A stretch of 64,000 nucleotides of DNA from Epichloe hybrida (Eukaryota > Ascomycota > Sordariomycetes > Hypocreales > Clavicipitaceae), in assembly GCA_019022495.1 (NCBI GenBank), contig JAFEKR010000016.1, positions 620,001 to 684,000 of the forward strand, given 5' to 3'. A program made the position numbers and the translations under genes. Of the stretch, positions 11,454 to 24,416 are shown piece after piece. The notes under the pieces were generated by a model that was given only the letters and a program-made list of their open reading frames with translations, was not told the origin of the DNA and searched no databases. Position 1 is the first letter of the stretch, and each line of letters begins with the position of its first letter.

Positions 11454-12704
11454 TCATCGCGCCCCAAAGTCCAACTTCCTTGCTATCTTGGCGCCTCTAT
11501 CCTCGTCGACGACGCCAGGCCGTCTCTTCAGATCGGCACCGAGCTTCTCCTTAGCCTCGGCACCGCTCGTCTTCCTCGGCAGATGCTGCTTCGGCGTGGG
11601 TTTGGGCTCAGAATGCCACCACCCGTGACGGAGCATGTCCCTTGCCGTGATTCGCTTTCTGGGGTCCAGCGACAGCGTCTTCATGAGGAGGTCGACGCCG
11701 CCGGAGCCGACGGTGCCGAAGCGCATCTCGTACCAGTCCTTGCCGTGGACGGGGTGCTGGCCCGGGACGGTGAAGTCGGGCAGCTTGGTGACGCCGGGCC
11801 AGTTCTCCTCGGCGGGGGTCCCGATGGCCTCGCATATCATCTTGATCTGGTCGAGCTCGTTGTTGCCCGGGAGGAAGGGGGCCCGGAGGACGAGCTCGGC
11901 GAAGACGGTGCCGACGGACCAGACGTCGACGGCGCCGCCGTAGTGCTTTGCGCCGAAGAGCAGCTCGGGGGGGCGGTACCACCGCGTGATGACGTTGGAC
12001 GTCATGTTCTGGTGGGGGTCCGCGAAGCCGCGGGCGAGGCCGAAGTCGGCGAGCTTGACGTCGCCGTCGGCGGCGATGAGCAGGTTGTTGGGCTTGATGT
12101 CCCGGTGGAGCACGAAGTTCTCGTGGCAGAACCAGATGGCGCGGGTGAGCATGCCCATCCAGGCCTTGATGTCGGCGGCGCCGTAGCGCACGCGGTCCGT
12201 GTCGCGGATGAGCATCTCGAGGTCGCCGAGGGGCAGGTACTCGAGGACGAGGTTGAGGTTCTGGTCCTTGGAGGAGAAGACGCTGAGGAGGGAGATGATG
12301 TTGGGGTGGTGCAGCTCCTGGAGGTGCTTGAGCTCGCGGACCGCGTCGGGCGCCATGCCCTCGGTGTACTCCTTCTGCATCTTGATCTTCTTGATGGCCA
12401 CGAGCGTCGACGGCCTGGACCGCAGGTGGCCCAGGAAGACGATGGCGTAGGTGCCCTCCCCAAGCTTCTTGCCCTTGGCGTACTTGCGCTTCTCCTCCTC
12501 GTTCATCTGCTCGGCCAGGTCGAGCGTCGGGGGCAGCGTCGGGGGCAGCGTCGGCGCCGGCTGCTGGGATGGTTTCGGCGTGCCATCGGACGAGGTCTGT
12601 CCGGAGGCGAGGTTCTTGAGGGGAGAGCCTAGAGCGCCAAGAGCGCGCGCTTGCTCCTGGGTGGTGGAGGTGGTGGTGACGACGACGACGGGGGAGGCGG
12701 CCAT
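11454..12704 (-). CDS. KIN28: Cyclin-dependent kinase of TFIIH (CDK7/Kin28 family)
   Basis: Ser/Thr kinase of the CDK7 family (Kin28, S. pombe Mcs6), which in TFIIH phosphorylates the RNA polymerase II C-terminal domain. One exon, 416 aa from the ATG at 12704 (context atcATGg). An in-frame ATG at 12800 would add 32 unconserved residues and is the alternative. Visible motifs: glycine loop LGEGTYAIV (from about residue 81), VAIKKIKM with Lys105, the PSTAIRE-equivalent APDAVRELKHLQEL, HRDIKPNN (about 200-207), DFGLARGF (about 220-227), T-loop Thr near 235, then VITRWYRPPELLFG. The sequence around RWYRPPELLFGAKHYGGAVD is diagnostic of CDK7 rather than CDK1. The N-terminal 70 residues are low complexity, with a 12-bp duplication coding PTLPPTLPPTL. 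The gene is GC-rich, which creates a 464-codon shadow ORF on the other strand. Confidence 0.92.
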   Translation of the reverse strand: MAASPVVVVTTTSTTQEQARALGALGSPLKNLASGQTSSDGTPKPSQQPAPTLPPTLPPTLDLAEQMNEEEKRKYAKGKKLGEGTYAIVFLGHLRSRPSTLVAIKKIKMQKEYTEGMAPDAVRELKHLQELHHPNIISLLSVFSSKDQNLNLVLEYLPLGDLEMLIRDTDRVRYGAADIKAWMGMLTRAIWFCHENFVLHRDIKPNNLLIAADGDVKLADFGLARGFADPHQNMTSNVITRWYRPPELLFGAKHYGGAVDVWSVGTVFAELVLRAPFLPGNNELDQIKMICEAIGTPAEENWPGVTKLPDFTVPGQHPVHGKDWYEMRFGTVGSGGVDLLMKTLSLDPRKRITARDMLRHGWWHSEPKPTPKQHLPRKTSGAEAKEKLGADLKRRPGVVDEDRGAKIARKLDFGAR

Positions 12705-13567
12705 GATGGGCGGTGCGGATCTGGAGATGTGACACGGTGTTTGCGTTCGCGCTTCCGTCGGGACATGTTGGCGGTTGTTGGCTCGGATGATTTCATTCAC
12801 TCTTGCGGATTAATACTCGTGCCGAGAAATCGAGGGCCAGAAGAGTGGGGCGTGGCACGAGTGCGGAGTACATACGGATTACGGATTATTACAGCTTGGC
12901 CTGGCCTTTCCTTTCTTTCTTCATGTTCACTCTCTCTCTCCCGGGTTTTCATCTATTGTTTATTTTTTTCCTTCTTTCTCAAAATCCTGGATAGCAGCAA
13001 GTTCTCCCGTAGGTAAAGCAGATCGCGATGCACCCATGCACCCACCCACCCTCTCCCCACGGCGTTATGCAAGCCGGGAAATTAGACCCGGACTAAACAG
13101 ATTCCCAGGAACTCTAAAGCCGGGTCCCAATTCCACCAACAACTGTCCGTACTCCGTGGACAGATGAGACAAGCTGACGGTCTCGGTCTCGTACGTCATG
13201 GCCCACTTTGCTGGGGCGGAGCTCCGGGTTGCATTCATCATGAATGAGAAAGACGCAACATCTCACGATCTCACGATCGCCGGGGCGCGTTGGGCTGCTA
13301 GTTCCAGATCATCCTCAACCCTCCTCTTCCCTCTTCCTCCTTACAACAACCCGTCTGTGCTCTCTGTTCCCCTTTCTTTCCGGGACTACGAGTACGTCGC
13401 GAGTGAGGTGTGAGACGTGGAATTGGTGATTTATTCTGAACGCTCGCTTCCGAAAACGGTCTTGTAATCTGTGCACATGGTTGCCGTGCCTCGTATATAT
13501 CATTCCGTCTCGTCTCGTCCGCCATCCTTCTTTCTGTAGCAAAGGATTCGTTGATATCCATTTCATC
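12705..13567. other. Divergent promoter region KIN28-SFK1
   Basis: No gene recognised. Separates two divergently transcribed genes; pyrimidine-rich runs at about 12905-12985 and 13310-13380 are typical of fungal promoters and 5' UTRs. Confidence 0.55.
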
Positions 13568-14683
13568 ATGGCCGTTCGCGGCCTCGTCTCATACTGGGTA
13601 AGTAAACAGATCACACTTGTCCAACATTTATTCATTCGCGCACGAGAGAGGGCCAACAAAAAATAACAACAACAACAACAATAATGGAAAAAAAAGAAGA
13701 AGAAAAAAACTAACGACATGGACTCAATCCGCAGCTCCTCCCAGTCTTCTCCGCCCTGGTATGGCTAGGCATGCTCCTCGGCATGCTCCTCTACTGGATC
13801 GTCGACACCAACCACCGGCACTACCCCTGGATGGACCCGAATGCCTCCATCGCATACATCAGCCACATTGGCGCCGGCAATCTCAAGCCCCTCTTCATCG
13901 CGGGCTCCTGCGTCACCGTCGTCACGCTCGACTTGGCCTTCTTCGCCGAGCGATGGTTGCGTCACCGCGGCCGGCTGGTACCCAACCAGTCTGCGGGGGA
14001 AAAGGCCCTCGTTTGGCTGAGCATCGTCTGGGCCATTGCCGGAGCAGCGGGCCTGATCTTGCTGTCCGTTTTTGACGTCGCTCACCATCCGAGGATGCAC
14101 AATGGCTTCCTCCTGCTGTTCATAGGCGGTTACGTCCTCTCTGCCGTGTTCACGTGCTGGGAGTATCAGAGGCTTGGAATCAGTACGTACATCCATATTT
14201 TCCCAGGAACATGACCCCGTTTTTTGATAAGTTCTGGTTCTGGCAAGATGAGGTGAACAACGAGCATCTTGCCGGTGGCGGTGGCGGTGGCGGTGGCGGT
14301 GCGCAAAGCTAATCATTCTTCTTCTTTCCGACGTAGAAAACCGCCAACATCGTATCCTTCGCTCGTCCTTCTGGATCAAGTTGACTTTTATCCTCGTCGA
14401 ACTTGTTCTCGCCGTTGTTTTCGCATCCACAAACTTCACCAAACATCGCAACGTCGCCGCCGTTTTTGAATGGATCGTCGCCTTCGTCTTCACTTTCTAC
14501 GTGCTCTCGTACATTGTTGATCTTCGCCCCGCGGTGCATACGCGAAGGGCCTCTGCGCGTTTCGACAAGCCAGGTGATATGGAAATGGGCAAAACCCCCG
14601 ACGGACAAGCGGTCGTCAATGGAGTCAATGGGCATGGAGTGACGCCGGAGCGGACTGTCGACGGACGCGCGGGACATTTTTGA
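13568..14683 (+). CDS. SFK1: Sfk1/DRAM/Frag1-family membrane protein
   Basis: Integral membrane protein of the Frag1/DRAM/Sfk1 family. Yeast Sfk1 sits at the plasma membrane, supports the PI 4-kinase Stt4 and affects phospholipid asymmetry. Exons 13568-13597, 13735-14182, 14337-14683 give 274 aa. Exon 1 codes only MAVRGLVSYW; exon 2 continues LLPVFSALVWLGMLLG, so the first membrane helix is split by intron 1. About six hydrophobic segments can be seen (LLPVFSALVWLGMLLGMLLYW; LFIAGSCVTVVTLDLAFF; ALVWLSIVWAIAGAAGLILL; GFLLLFIGGYVLSAVF; FWIKLTFILVELVLAVVF; VFEWIVAFVFTFYVLSYIV), followed by a hydrophilic C-tail ending DGRAGHF. Intron 2 contains a GGTGGC hexanucleotide array (14273-14301). Function beyond family membership is inferred. 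Confidence 0.85.
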
Positions 14684-15532
14684 GAAACGACGGGAAGGCC
14701 CGGGTGAATAGACGGGGGCGTGTAATGAGACAAGATGCCAAGGAAATGAATTAAATTATACCTACATCTAGGAGGCGTATTCATTTTTGTTTGTTTTGTA
14801 ATGCTAGCCAGGAAATAGGCGTGTACAAATTACTATGTCATGAAACTGTCGCCTACTCAAGCAAGTGCCTCGCGAAATGGATTGCTTCATGACCATACAA
14901 GACGAATATATCTATGTAGATAACTCAAGTTCCTGTTCGTTGCCGCGGCCTACAAGTCCTATCAAGCTATACTTGAAACAATGCTAGACATCAAAATGCA
15001 TTGAACATGTAGCTACTTGGAGCCAGATAAGCTCATCGAAAAGCTATTAATAACCATACATTACAGGAGTAACCCACCACATTCAACACATCAACGACCC
15101 CATCACCCAAAATAACAGTTTTCGTATGTTCTTGACTTGGGAAAAAATAATTGCAATCCAACATCCCAAGAAATTTACCACCGTCCTGGAGTAATTGCGT
15201 CATCGTCGTGTAACACTTTGTCTCATGACAAAAAAAAAATCAAAAAAATCAGCGTGTTCAGACGACTGACTCGCTTGAAAACGTTCATCCTCCGTTGTCT
15301 GCTTCGACCCGTTCCCCTATCTCTATCGACTCAATTCTTCACGGAAGCGTGAGTCGCGATTTGGGCTGCTGCTGGTACGAGCAACAGGGTCGTCAATGGG
15401 AGGAGGAGGCTCAATGCTGTCCTTCCGTCTTTGACGAGCCTCGCGGCCCCCCGTCTCGCGCGTGTCATCATCAATAGTCTTTGACCCAAGTTCGCGCTCC
15501 TCCTCCAACGGAGTGCTTACGGGACTAACACC
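14684..15532. other. Convergent intergenic region SFK1-EIS1
   Basis: Only 3' flanks of two convergent genes are expected here. I see A-rich runs (about 15229-15250) and nothing gene-like. Confidence 0.6.
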
Positions 15533-18250
15533 TTAAGAGTCCCTATCCTCTCCATATTGGGACGACTCGCCAGCGGTCTGGAGCCTAGTTCCGGCACTCG
15601 TCTCTTCTCCCCCAAGCGCCTCATCGCCGGGTTTTCCTGCCAGTGCGACATCATGCATGTTTATAGATCGGTTTTCGATGCTGACCGCGCTTCCGTTATC
15701 CATGGTTTCTTTATCCTTCATCGACGCACCACCGAAGAAGCTGCGCCTCTTCTTATCCTGCTCGCCAAAAGACTTGCCACGAGAAAACCGGTTCTTTATC
15801 CAGCCCTTGACCTTTGACGTTGGAGAGCCTGATCCATCACGCTTGTGCTGAGATGACCCTGATGCCTCGACATTGGTTTTAATGCTGGGCCGTTCTGCTC
15901 TTGGCTCTTCAGCAGCCTCGGCTTGGCTCTCCTGATCCCGAGTCGAGACAGTTTCGCCATGATTGTCTTGCTGAGAAGTAGAAGGAGCAGTAACGGCAGC
16001 CGCAACGGGCCTTGACTTTCGCTTCTCATCTTTCGCATATTCCTTGGCCAAACGTTTCTGCTCGGCTTTGGCAGCCTTCTCTTCGTCTTTGCGGTTTCTT
16101 TCTTCCAACTTTTCTTGCGTTTTCTTAGCCTTGTCTTCCTGTTTCTCTTGCTCTGTGTTTAGTCGCATTAGCCTCCCAAAAATATCAGGTTTCAAGCAGA
16201 AGAGTCGCCGTGTAGGTGCTTACCCTTCGTCTTCTTGACTATATCCTTTGCTTCGCGATCTCGAGACTTTTGCTTCTCTGCCTCTTCGCGTCTCGCCTGT
16301 TCTTCCAGCTTGAGTACCTCTTGTCGCTCCCGCTCCGTCTCCGCCTTGTCATTGATATCGTCGAGGACGGGCTGAATTCGTTTGGAGGCAATGTCATCGA
16401 TTTCCTGCTGCGTCATAAACATCCCTCCTCCAACGTCGATTTTGCCCTTGTTCTCTGTGCGAGAGTCGTGACGGATTTGGGCAGCCTTTTGAGCCTTAGC
16501 CTCCCAGTCAGTGATTAAACTAGGATTAGCCCGTCCAGTCTGCTGGTAGACCTTTTCGTCCATGCCGTGCAGGCGAGCCTTGACATTGCGCTGCGCAGCC
16601 GCCAGTAGGGCCTCGCGATCCTTTTCTCGCTTCTCCTTGTCCACCTGAGATAGTTTGGTCGAGAACACGGACATCTGCTCGCGAATTCTCTCGGATTGCT
16701 GGCGATCATCAACAGAATCGTCACTGTCGGAGCCCCTGCGGCGAAGCTTGCTGATCACAGAGTTTCGGTTCTTTGGGCTCGTTTTCTCGTTGCCATAGTA
16801 TTCCTGGAGTTCACGATTCTGGTGATGCTCATCATGCAGCTTGGCCAGACGTGCCTGAGCTTGCTTGTATGCAGCATCTTGAAGATTCATGTACTGATTA
16901 GGCTGAGACGCCTCGGTCTCCTTGGCATGGGCGCCCTTTGTCTGCTCCACCATGATTTGCTGGCGCGCGTACATTTTCTTTGCCATTTCGACTGCAGATT
17001 GATGAATCTTTTCATTGTATGTCCGCTCATCAACTTCAGGCTTCACGGGCGGGTTGGCTGTAAACATGTTTCGCGTCATCGTCGTGACGGAAACAGCCCC
17101 AACGTCTTCCAGCCCGGGCTTGGCCTTCATTGACTGTCTGTGAGCCAGGGTAGCGCCGTTCAGAGCGCTCGCGGCTGCACTTGCTTCCGATGCCTGGACA
17201 TCTTTGAATCCAGTTGCTGACGCCGGACGGTTCATGGCACCCTTGGCCGCCATGAGAGACTTGTTACCGGAAGGCGTCCTTGGTCTCTCCACCTTTTTCA
17301 TCGACTGGGATCGATTGATTTTGAAGGCCTGGGTGGCAGCGGAACTTCCATGAGATAAACTCAAGGGCTCTTCGGTGGGCGGTCGATTGGCATGAAAAGC
17401 CTGGTTCGCGGCAGAACTACCCCAAGCGTTTTGGGACGGTCCTGATCTAACACTGACGGAGTTGGATTTCTTCAAAGCTGCTCCGGCAGAACCGACAGCC
17501 AACAGCGCGGCCTTGTGTCCATCTGATTGGGCTGAAGGCTCCCATTGGGGCGACATTTTGTAGCTTTTGGCAAGCACGGCAGCAGCAGAGGCGGATGATG
17601 AAGGATTTGGCTTCCAAAGGTCCACGGATTTCTGATTAGACCAACCAAGCGACGCGGCGGCGCTAGCAGCAGCACCGTCAGGAGCCAAGCCAGATGAAGG
17701 GAAGCTCGGCAAGCTGCGAGGATCGGCGTACTTGATACGGCCAGTGTTATTCTGGACTGTTGCACAGGAACAGAAAGACAGGTCAAAATTAGCCCCAACT
17801 CATCATATAAAAGTAAAGCTGCAGTGGGTAGACAACTTGTCTGAAGGGAGTCGGATGCAATGGATGGATGCAATCAATGACTGTGGCGCATCGCAGAAAT
17901 TACGAATCACCAACAACTTTGCCACTGCCAATGCCACTGCCACTGCCACTGCCACTGCCACTGCCACTGCCACTGCCACTGCCACTTCGAAGGCAGATGC
18001 GGAAAGAGCCGACTCAGCCGAGTGGTGCCACGGCAGGTGGAAGCGGCGATTGAGCTCGCGGCCCCAGAGCAGAGGCCGTTCGTTGACATACATAGTGCCA
18101 AGTGGCTGCGGGTCATCTCCTTCCCCTCCTCCCTTTGTCGACGTTGATGCGTTGATGCGTTGATGCGTTGATGGGACCCAGACTCGTTTCATGCTGAATA
18201 AACTTACTTGAAGGTGGCGCTTGTTGCGCTGGCGTCTTTGCGGTGGCCAT
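15533..18250 (-). CDS. EIS1: Eisosome protein 1
   Basis: Structural/regulatory component of eisosomes, the furrow-like plasma-membrane domains of fungi. Exons on the minus strand: 18250-18208, 17756-16224, 16152-15533, giving about 731 aa. Exon 1 codes MATAKTPAQQAPPS; splicing to the acceptor at 17757 restores the conserved IQNNTGRIKYADPRSLPSFPSSG. The nearer acceptor five bases on (17752) creates a stop, which settles the choice. The body is Ala/Ser-rich, then helical and strongly charged (AYKQAQARLAKLHDEH; DKEKREKDREALLAAAQRNVKARLHGMDEKVYQQTG; GGGMFMTQQEIDDIASKRIQPVLDDIN), with a Lys/Glu coiled-coil stretch around intron 2 and a disordered acidic tail. The 451-bp intron 1 contains two tandem repeats (17921-17985 and 18143-18173). 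Confidence 0.88.
17921..17985. repeat. 6-bp minisatellite (gccact) in EIS1 intron 1
   Basis: About eleven copies of gccact, one of them changed to gccaat. It lies inside the first intron of EIS1, so its length can vary without changing the protein. Confidence 0.9.
18143..18173. repeat. 8-bp tandem repeat (gttgatgc), about 4 copies
   Basis: Four copies of gttgatgc, the last incomplete, also inside EIS1 intron 1. Confidence 0.9.
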
Positions 18251-19480
18251 GGCTGCTTGGTGTGTCCAACCACAGCGGACGGACAAACTTGTGGAGCCGG
18301 TTACGTCACAGACTAATAATCGTTGCTTGGTCGTTGCGGACGTTGTGACGGCGACAACAAAACGTCCTCCACGTCCCTTCTAATATCCGGGGACTCGAAT
18401 GAGGGAGCTGACGGAAGCTGCTAGTGGCTCAAGCCAGGAAGCGTTGACAAGGAAATTTAAAAAAAAAAAAAAAAAAGGGTAAATGATTATGAGAAAGCCT
18501 GGGTTTGTTTTGCGCCCAAGTACAAAGTACATGTGACGGATGACGGATGACGGATGAAACCAAATAAGGAAGGATTATTTGCCTGATTATTGCAGATCGC
18601 GAGGGACCAAGCTTGGTGCATTTTACGGCGGGCTTCAAGTTGGTTTTATTCTGGGCCGTGAGGAAAACTGGATCGGACGGGACGAGCGACAGCGGTGACT
18701 GCGCTAGCTACCGGATCATCCATCACCTCTTGGCACTAATTACTAGCACATCACGGCATTGGAGAAAAAGTAATCAGTACACACAAGTCTGTCTGGCTGG
18801 CTTCAGATAGGGCCGGATGGGTCGTTGGTCTGACGTCATGGAGACCCTCTGGGAGATGTACATACATAGGTGCATGACGCCATGTATCGACGTTTCGCTC
18901 GTTTGGGATTGAACAGCCTCATCAACAGGTTCCCTGGCGCCCCTGATTCCCTGAACACCCCCAGGTTTTGCCTCGGAAGGATCGCTAGGTGCAGGCTTAG
19001 CTTCAATATTTTCTCCTTGTTGGCGACCAGTGGCAGCCCAGTGGCAGCCATGGTCAGCTAGCTATTTTATAAAGCACACGGCCATCCAGACATCAAGCCG
19101 TCCATCAGCCGTCCATTAACATCCACACCGCACCATGTTGCTGCAATTGGAATGCGCCTGAATCGAACGGGGTCGAACGGGGTCAGACGGGGTCAGACGG
19201 GGGTCACCGGTCACCGATGACGTAGGCTTCTGCGCTGGGTTGCTCGGGGAAAAATGGGGCCTTTTTTTTTTTGGTGACGGCCCAGAGCGGCACCACAAGG
19301 AATCTGCCGCACATGCCTCAGTCGCGTTGTCTTTGGCCTTGAATCGGGGAGAAATTGAAGACGGCACTTTGCAAAAATCGTCCATCAACACCGTCAGCGA
19401 GGAACAGAACAAAGCCCCGGCGTCGCCAAGTCCAGGCACTTGGAAGAAGCTGGGCTGCTCAATGACTACGTGACAAGTGA
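18251..19480. other. Intergenic region between EIS1 and the retrotransposon block
   Basis: No gene recognised. Holds the EIS1 promoter, an A tract (about 18460-18476), a tgacggatg array (about 18534-18557) and a degenerate gggtcagacg array (about 19164-19203). Base composition is normal, in sharp contrast to the AT-rich block that follows. Confidence 0.6.
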
Positions 19481-19485
19481 CAAGG
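19481..19485. repeat. Left target-site duplication caagg
   Basis: caagg directly before LTR1 matches caagg at 30056-30060 directly after LTR4. Confidence 0.85.
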
Positions 19486-19716
19486 TGTCAAGGTAGGGAT
19501 GAAAAAGGATGATAGAAAGCGTTCTATTTGGTCAATCAGAGGTGCAGATGGCACCTAACTTTTGTACCTAAAAGGTACATAGTGCGCTATAGTAATGACT
19601 AGTCTATAGAGGTACTTCTAATATATTATATTTACTAATGTCTAACCTTATATTTTATCCCTATTAATACGCGCTACCCTTATATAACCTATGCTTTAAG
19701 GGAGCTCTCCCTAATA
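19486..19716 (-). repeat. LTR1 (231 bp), 3' LTR of copy A
   Basis: Begins tgtcaagg and ends ctaata, a mutated form of ctgaca. The first 75 bp or so are nearly unmutated; the rest carries many C-to-T and G-to-A changes relative to LTR2 and LTR4. Confidence 0.9.
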
Positions 19717-22700
19717 TACCCCCCTTAGCTAAGATATCTATTAAAGCTAAAGATTATAGGCATAGGAAGAGATTATAATAATTTTCTAGTGTTATAATTA
19801 AGCGGGAATTTCCTATAAGCTAATCTAGTAATAGAATTCCTTATATATCTACCCTAATAAAGGCTTTATAAAGCTATTAGCAAGTATCTTAGAGGTCTTT
19901 AACTAATTTACCTTAATATTACCTAAGGCATATTACTCTTAAATCTATATTTAATTTATATTAAGATGCTTTAAACTAGTTTAAAGCCTTTTTTCCTTAT
20001 ATTCTATAATATAAATTATTTACTTATTATTACACTAGATAATTAATAAAGGAAGGACTTATATACTAATATTATAAAGCAGTTTACCTAGAGATATACG
20101 CTCTTTTGCTCTATAATTTAATGTAAAGAGCTTTACTTCTATGCTTAAGGTTATTATATAATATTACCTCCTAGACTTTTAATTAATTATAGCTTTATAT
20201 ATAATAAAGACATAGCCTTATGTTAATTTCTAAGTATTAGGGTTATTACTAAGAGAGGCATTAGTGCTAGAGAAGAGCGTGTTAAAGCTATTTGCTTCTA
20301 AGTATTAAATATATAGCTTCCTTATATTCTAAGCGTATATTAGAGCAGCCTTTATAAGCTTAATATGCTTTATTAAAGGGTTTATTATAAAGGAGGCTAG
20401 CTTTAAAGCTATAAAGGCTACATTAGGTCTTCTAATAATGTAAAGATAGACTAAAGAGCTAATAACTACTCTATAGTAATTAATCTCTTTATTAGTAGCC
20501 TAACTGTTATTTAGAATAATTATAGCTGTTATTAAAGGTATTATAATTAAGCTCTTTAAATTATTATTAATAATATTAGGGATAAACTTCTAAGCTATCT
20601 TTTAAATGTATGATTCCTATAATAACTATATCTCTTTAGTATTATAATTCCTAATAATTTTAATGCCTAGGAACCACTTTAAATTACCTTAGTCTTTAAT
20701 ATCTAGACTATTTATTAACTACTTATATAGCTCTTTAAATTCTGCTTTAAATCCGTTTAGAAACAGCACTATAATATTATTTACGTAGAAAAATAGGATA
20801 AATCTGCCTTTTATAAAGATATATAAGTTTTCCTTCCCTTAGATAAAGCTAAGATTTAATAGGAATTACATTAGGTATAGAAACCATTATTAAGGAGCTT
20901 CCCTTAGCCTATATAATGCTCTAGTTATCTTCTAGAGATAACCTTATATATTTATACCCTCTAGTGGCTTATAGAAGATAGGTTCTTTAAGTTTTACATA
21001 TAGGAAGGCATTCTGAATATTATATTAATATATATTAAGATTATTAGCGTAGTAAATAGTAAGTAGTATATATAAAGATTATAAAGTAAGTATAGTAATA
21101 TAGTTATTAAGGTTATCCTTTAGTTATTAGTTACCTTAGACTACTATTTAAGCCTTAAACTCTATAATAATACCTTTTTTATTAGTTTTATACTTAAAAA
21201 CCTATTTAAGGTTAATAATTTCCTTAAGATTAAATAATTTATCTAGTATATCCTCCTAGTAATTTAAGGATTAAAGCTTTAAAAGCTCCTTTATAATCAC
21301 TTCCTTCTAGTGGTTATAATACTCTAAGGCTATTACCTAGTAATAATACGCAGGTTCTAGGGGCATATCTTTAATACATAAACTATATTAAGTTCCTTAG
21401 AATGCTATTAAGAAAGTAAAAGAAAACTATACTTACCTAGCTTTTCTTATTTCCTTTCTTTAACATTTCCTAGTAATAATATTATTTATATTAATACTAT
21501 TATTATAGGGACTGTAATTCTCTATAGCCTTACTGCCTTTTATAGTAAATTCACTAGTCTTTATAGTAGTTACTATATAATTAGCTATTGCCTTGCTTAT
21601 AAATTTATTAATCTTATAAAATAGCGTATTATTACCTTATACCTAAAGCTCTAAGTTCTTTGTGGTAACTAGTGCCTTCTAAGAGGAGTTAGGAGAGGTT
21701 AAAAGTACACTAGAAAGGTTCTCTTTATCCCCTATTATATAAGGAGGTGTTTTTACTTTAAACTACTTATTTTCCTAGCCTATAGCTAATAGTAAAGAGA
21801 TAGGATTATTCTCTTTAAGCTTTATTCTAATAAGATCTTAACTAATCTCCTTATTAAGGTCTTTAGCTTTAAGCTCTTTAAGTAACTTAATTATTAATAT
21901 CTTCTCTTATTAAGCTAATTCTAGCTTTTCTTCTAGCTTAAAGAAGGAGTTCTTATTAAACTAAACACATGCTAATATAATAACCTTATAATTATAAAGC
22001 AAAGGCACTTATATAATATATTATAACTTACCTCTATAACTAATAAGGTATCTAATATAAGCTTTTTACTTTAACTATAGTATTATATAGTGTAATTTAA
22101 TATGTTCTAAAGCCTTTATTATTATTAGAAAAGCCTTATATCTATAAGCTTATAGATATGTAATTAAAGGCTTTTAAACCTCTAATATCTAAGAATAGGC
22201 TAGGACTGTTTTCTATGCCTAATTTCACTAGAGTTTGTAAGGTGTAACCTAAATTATATATGTAAGAATGCTATTATTATACAGAAGCTATTACGAATTT
22301 TATCTTTAGTCTTAAATAAATAGAAGAAACATATTAAGGTTATAAGGTATATAAAAACACACTAATACTAATTACTATTTTAGTAAGGAGAGTTATAATA
22401 CTCTAGATTAACTAAAAGGCTATATCTAGGTCCCTAAGGAAGCCCTTCTAGTGTAACCTATAATCTCTAGTACTTAGCTTTACCTATAGTATAGATCTTA
22501 TACTTTATAAGCTTAGGTCCTATTAATTTAACGCTAAGAGTAGCGTTTATAATCTCTATAAAGGCCTTCTTGCCTAGATAACTATATTATTAATACTAAA
22601 GCTCCGCATCTCCTTTTATAGGTAGCCTTAGTGCTTTACTAGTTATAGTGTAGGCCTCTTTTAGGTTATCTAAGAGTATAGATAATATGTAAAGCTTATT

Positions 22701-24416
22701 AATATTATAAAGCTTAGTAATAGAATACTTTCCTTAGAATAGAAAGCTCTTCTTCTAGTTCTAATAGATCCCTACCTTTATTAGAATTATTGCTAATACT
22801 AGGTTTATATAGAATTCTAGGATTAGTAAAGCACTTTACACTATAATCCTTCTTAGTCTTTATAATACTAGATTTATAATAGATATATAGACTAGTCCTT
22901 ATCCTAAGGATATATAGATTGTGCCTCTAGCTTTAACCTCTATTATAATAGTTCTATTAAACTTAGACTATTTAAACTAATAAATATTATTAAAAATATA
23001 AACATTAGCTCTAGAATTATAAATAACTATATTCTAATTCCCTTTAGAGCTATTTATAGCGTTTAAAGTTAAATATATAACTTCCCTTAAGGGTTAAGAG
23101 CTCTATAAGCGTATAAATAATAATATATTCGTAGTCTTCTCTCCTAGAGTTACTATAAGTAAGTTATTTATTAGGTTTTATAAGGGGATAATAATATTAC
23201 CGCTTTTCTCCTTTTTCTCTAGTTTCTAACTTATAGCTTTTAATCTCTCTTATAGGTTCTCCTTTAGATATCTCTTAATATTATTCTTAAAGTTCTTCCT
23301 AACTTCCTAATCCTTAGGAGTAGCCTCTAGCTTATAAAGAGCTTTAAATAAATTATAGGATTCTTACTACTTTAATATATTACGAATATTATAACTAGAG
23401 TATTTAGGGTACTTCCTTTACTCTAATCTATTCTAACTATTTAATCTATTAGTAGTAATAGCATTATTAGCTAATTTTATTATTATTAAGCTCTAAGGAG
23501 CTTTATAGTCTCTTTTAAACTTACTAATTACCTTAAGGAAGCTATTATTCTTTCCTTTATTAAGTAAATTATTCTATTTCTTCTAGAATACCTTAAATTT
23601 ACTTTAAAGAGGGATAATAAACTTATATAGTATTATCTCCTTAGTCTATTAAGTCTTAAGATCTAGATAATTCCTTTATAGTACCTCTATTATTATAGCT
23701 TACTTATACTAATTACAAGTACCTTTAGCTTATAAGTAATTATTAAGGTAATTCTCTATAAGGATAAGTATTTTCTTAGTGTTTAGCTTATATTAATTAT
23801 AAAGAAGCTTAAGTATTCTATAAGTATAATATTAAACTAACTCCTTTTTCTTTACTTTAGTGTTAAAGTTAAGAGAGTCTTATATATTCTTTAAAAGGGT
23901 CTTATAAATATATTCCCTAATCTTTAGTATTTGCTTTAATAGGTTTATATACTTTATAAGGTTAAATTAAAGCTCTTTATATTTAAAGTTAAATTAGTCC
24001 TTTATATCTTTATAAGTAATCTTTTAATCTTTAAGAGTATTAGGGTTATCTAGCGTAATCTCTAGTTACAGACCCCTCTAGGGGTATATAGGTATTATAG
24101 GTTCTTTAAGTAATTTAACCTTATTAGGGTTAATATACTCCTAAACACTATATAATTTTACGTAGTTCTTAACCTAGGCAAACCACTTAATCTAATCCTT
24201 CTCTAATAATAACACTATATTTAGAGTTTCTTTAGATATTATAAAGGAAAATATATTAGTTAACTAAAGCGTAGGATAAGGGTTTTAACTAATTAATATA
24301 AGAAAGAGGTAATTATCTTATAATATAGGCAAGCGTTAATTAATAATATTTAATGAAGCTTATATCTTTAATAATAATCAATAAAAATAGCAATTAAAGC
24401 CTCCTAGGCTTATAAC
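19717..24416 (-). mobile_element. Copy A internal region of copia element (4700 bp, degraded)
   Basis: Aligns along its length with the internal part of copy B but lacks a 274-bp piece that copy B has at 27387-27660. The junction is near 22240-22250 with shared cctaa at the break. Reverse transcriptase remnants can be read on the minus strand around 20600-20800, with stops replacing Trp and Gln codons. All frames are broken. Confidence 0.88.

Noticed and set aside
11238..12632. 464-codon plus-strand ORF (and a 375-codon minus-frame ORF) over the KIN28 gene
   Set aside because: Both are shadows of a GC-rich coding sequence. The minus-strand kinase frame has all catalytic motifs; the others are low-complexity (VLLGGGPDG, RRRRRQARRLRP) with no family.
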